A program made the position numbers and the translations under genes. From positions 105,092 to 169,091 of the forward strand of contig JAIETZ010000006.1 of NCBI GenBank assembly GCA_019744775.1: 64,000 nucleotides of DNA, written 5' to 3'. Position 1 is the stretch's first letter, and each line of letters opens with the position of its first letter. This document shows, piece after piece, positions 62,268 through 64,000 of this stretch. The notes under the pieces were generated by a model. That model did not search any database and was not told the DNA's origin. It saw nothing but the letters and a program-made list of their open reading frames with translations. This stretch comes from Candidatus Obscuribacterales bacterium (lineage in GTDB: Bacteria > Cyanobacteriota > Vampirovibrionia > Obscuribacterales > Obscuribacteraceae).

Positions 62268-62840
62268 ATGGACCGCAGTAACTTCCTACCCTTGCCTCTT
62301 TTGTTGAAACTAGCTCGGCTAGTTCTAATACTTATTTGCATACAAATGCCCTTTCTGTCTGCGCAGAGCCAGGCAAGCATGGAGGGAGCAGACACAGCCT
62401 TTTGGGAGCAAATAAAAGCTGTCAGCGACGGTTTTACTGAATATGCTGACAAAAATGGTGTTTTTCCTGCCTTCAACCAGTTCGGCGGACAAATGCTGCC
62501 CGTTGTGATGAAAGCACTCGATGGCAATCTTACAAATCCATACTTCAAAGAGCGTCAAGATCTGGTTCGTCAAATAAGACTCGAAGAAAGAATGATGCAC
62601 GATGTAGACTTTCGCTACATGATGGATAAAACTCTTGATGATGAACGCATTGATTATTATCGAGAAAATCCACCTGCGGATTGGAAAGGAATTCCCGGTA
62701 CAATTGTCGGAGTAGGTAACAGCAAAGGCGACATCATTGCCTTCTTCGGAATTGGTGCTGATGGTAAACCACTAGCAGATACGACCGAACACGAAATTCA
62801 AGTTAGATTTGCAGTTGTACATCTAAATCAAAAACAATAA
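62268..62840 (+). CDS. Exported protein of unknown function
   Basis: This 190-residue protein has an N-terminal signal peptide (about 8-36, LARLVLILICIQMPFLSAQSQA). The mature part starts helical (ADTAFWEQIKAVSDGFTEYADKNG), has FPAFNQFGGQMLPVVMKAL and ends in beta strands (GTIVGVGNSKGDIIAFFGIG). No family recognised. The start is uncertain; ATG 62208 is also in frame. It precedes the TadE-like genes and may belong to the same secretion or pilus system. Confidence 0.65.
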   Translation: MDRSNFLPLPLLLKLARLVLILICIQMPFLSAQSQASMEGADTAFWEQIKAVSDGFTEYADKNGVFPAFNQFGGQMLPVVMKALDGNLTNPYFKERQDLVRQIRLEERMMHDVDFRYMMDKTLDDERIDYYRENPPADWKGIPGTIVGVGNSKGDIIAFFGIGADGKPLADTTEHEIQVRFAVVHLNQKQ

Positions 62841-62928
62841 GCGCAATTGCTCCTTGCAACATCTGACACTTGCCCGCATAATTGTTTCATTCGGACCAAT
62901 CAGCGCCACCATTACTAAAAAAGTGAAT

Positions 62929-63423
62929 ATGAAATATAAAAGAACCGCCATAAGGCGATCACACACAGGTGCTGCTATTGCAGAGTTTGCTCCTGCATTA
63001 GCTTTACTACTCCTTTTTGTGTTCTTTCCACTTCTAGATCTAATGCCTATACTAATTGGTTATGTCGGCTGCAATTATTTAAATAGCCAGCAATCAGATC
63101 TTGCAGCACAGTCATTGCGCGCCAGAGGCTCAAGCTTTACTAACCAGGCAGAAGTACAGCCTCGCCTTGACACATTGGCCACCGATTGGAAGTCCTCATC
63201 TCTGGGCAAACTGGCCAATTTAAATAGCTCCACAACTACAATCGCAGGTCCTTTGAACAGCACCCTCCATAGCGGTTATTTGACCTGCTACGTACGAGTA
63301 ACGACAGCAGTTCAATGCGCACCGTTTCTCTTATTGCCGTTTATGGGTCCGGTTCCCGGTTTGGGCGCCCCAGTAAATATTTCCATTTCATCGGAAAGGG
63401 TGGTTGAAGATGCGACCCCATAG
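62929..63423 (+). CDS. TadE-like pseudopilin
   Basis: This 164-residue protein has a short basic N-terminus (MKYKRTAIRRSHTG), then AAIAEFAPALALLLLFVFFPLLDLM: the TadE signature with a Glu near the start of a single membrane helix. The rest is a periplasmic beta domain with several Cys. TadE-like minor pilins belong to the tight-adherence (Flp) pilus system, but no tad ATPase or prepilin peptidase is in the window. It overlaps the next gene by 14 nt. Confidence 0.83.
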   Translation: MKYKRTAIRRSHTGAAIAEFAPALALLLLFVFFPLLDLMPILIGYVGCNYLNSQQSDLAAQSLRARGSSFTNQAEVQPRLDTLATDWKSSSLGKLANLNSSTTTIAGPLNSTLHSGYLTCYVRVTTAVQCAPFLLLPFMGPVPGLGAPVNISISSERVVEDATP

Positions 63424-63799
63424 AAAAGGCCAAAGTATTATCGAAGTTGTTGTAGGAATAATACTTATTGTTGTCGCATTACTAGGCTTAGCCGATCTTG
63501 TAGTTGTTGTTCAGGCAGGCATAATCAATGGCGACTTAGCAGCAAGGGCAGCTCGCGCAGCGGCGAATCAAGAAGACTCAGCATCAGCGACAAGCGTCGC
63601 AGAAGATGTAGCTAACAAATTTGCGACCTCAACAATCATTTCCAGCGTTGAGGACATCAAGGTTACCTTAAACTCACCGGCCAATGGTCAGCTGACGGTT
63701 GATTCAGCGATAAAGGTCAATGTGCCTTTTCCTATTCCCGGACTCAACCTAAACCCCGTCACGCTGCGTACGCAATCCGTCGGACCGATGCTGCGCTAA
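63410..63799 (+). CDS. Second TadE-like/pseudopilin protein
   Basis: This 129-residue protein starts MRPHRKGQSIIEVVVGIILIVVALLGL: basic tail, then a conserved Glu in a single membrane helix as in TadE/TadF and type IV pseudopilins. The periplasmic part is Ala-rich (AARAARAAANQED) and ends in beta strands. ATG 63410 has GGGTGG about 7 nt upstream; TTG 63404 is in frame. It overlaps the previous gene by 14 nt and is probably co-translated. Confidence 0.82.
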   Translation: MRPHRKGQSIIEVVVGIILIVVALLGLADLVVVVQAGIINGDLAARAARAAANQEDSASATSVAEDVANKFATSTIISSVEDIKVTLNSPANGQLTVDSAIKVNVPFPIPGLNLNPVTLRTQSVGPMLR

Positions 63800-63909
63800 T
63801 TTATTTACTGATAAGTGATCTTCTATCAGCTAAGACAAATGCTTGAAGTTGAGCACGCCTATATCTTGCGACAAGGTATATTGAGCCATTTTGCCGGGCA
63901 GATATTAAC

Positions 63910-63938
63910 TTGACAACATTTTCGGCTGCCCTTATGGT
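63910..63938 (+). promoter_or_regulatory. Promoter candidate at the right edge
   Basis: TTGACA (63910-63915), a 17-nt spacer and TATGGT (63933-63938, 4 of 6 matches) lie in the last 200 bp, in which no gene is visible. A short hairpin CTGATA/TATCAG (63808-63813, 63824-63829) follows the pseudopilin stop. It would serve a gene beyond the window. Confidence 0.4.
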
Positions 63939-64000
63939 TGGTGGGTTCGATCTTACTAACTATAGGCTAAACCTTTGTTCGCAAGCCACCTTTCTTAGCT

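Noticed and set aside
1-64000. tRNA, rRNA, transposase or phage genes
   Set aside because: I found no cloverleaf, rRNA segment, DDE transposase or phage structural gene; the region's mosaic look rests on repeats and gene order only.

Overview
The window looks like chromosomal DNA of a Gram-negative bacterium of moderate GC content. It carries a very large surface-polysaccharide locus, then envelope and secreted-protein genes, with toxin-antitoxin genes at the left edge. Outer-membrane export genes (Wza-like, Wzc-like, Wzm/Wzt), a very long Ala/Glu/Arg-rich TPR coiled-coil protein, several TPR and SRPBCC exported proteins and TadE-like pilins suggest a lineage such as the non-photosynthetic Cyanobacteria (Melainabacteria/Obscuribacterales type). 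That placement is an inference from gene style; no rRNA or other marker gene is present. I see no tRNA, rRNA, CRISPR array or transposase.

Layout. (1) 1-1500: end of a hypothetical gene, an orphan Phd/YefM antitoxin with a perfect palindromic operator, and a vapBC pair whose last gene overlaps an FkbM methyltransferase. (2) 1.5-40.7 kb: the polysaccharide locus. It has about 17 glycosyltransferases (GT4, GT2, GT9 and a GT8-like one), four FkbM methyltransferases, other SAM methyltransferases (one a sugar C-methyltransferase), a formyltransferase, NDP-sugar epimerases, a Gfo/Idh/MocA oxidoreductase and two hexapeptide acyltransferases. It ends with the export machinery: Wzy/ligase-like membrane protein, Wzc-like co-polymerase/ATPase, Wza-like exporter, and a Wzt/Wzm ABC transporter. 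A seven-gene operon (20167 down to 12569) and a five-gene operon (38188 down to 30859) form its core. (3) 41.1-46.4 kb: giant TPR/coiled-coil protein, repeat-rich intergenic DNA, and divergent fcl/gmd-type genes for GDP-deoxyhexose synthesis. (4) 46.4-52.9 kb: a compact peptide-modification-like island. It holds an MvdD-like ATP-grasp enzyme with a 4-nt-overlapping 60-codon ORF, a degenerate AlkP-fold protein, an HprK-like kinase, a PqqD-like protein, a 70-aa peptide with a Tat-like leader and its own extended -10 promoter, and a membrane protein with a spermidine-synthase-like domain. (5) 52.9-54.4 kb: a nucleotidyltransferase and an initiating sugar-phosphate transferase. (6) 54.4-64 kb: exported SRPBCC, PEBP, TPR and lineage-specific proteins, then two TadE-like pseudopilins.

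How they work together. The nucleotidyltransferase and gmd/fcl make activated sugars. The sugar-phosphate transferase starts a lipid-linked glycan, the glycosyltransferases extend it, and the methyl-, formyl- and acyl-transferases decorate it. Two export routes are present: Wzy/Wzc/Wza and Wzm/Wzt. The peptide island (46.4-52.9 kb) is the best candidate for an undescribed system. It combines a leader-binding PqqD fold, a kinase fold and an ATP-grasp ligase with two small candidate substrates, but without the usual lasso-peptide or microviridin partner set. Several promoters place the -10 box 6-10 nt before the start codon, suggesting frequent leaderless transcripts.
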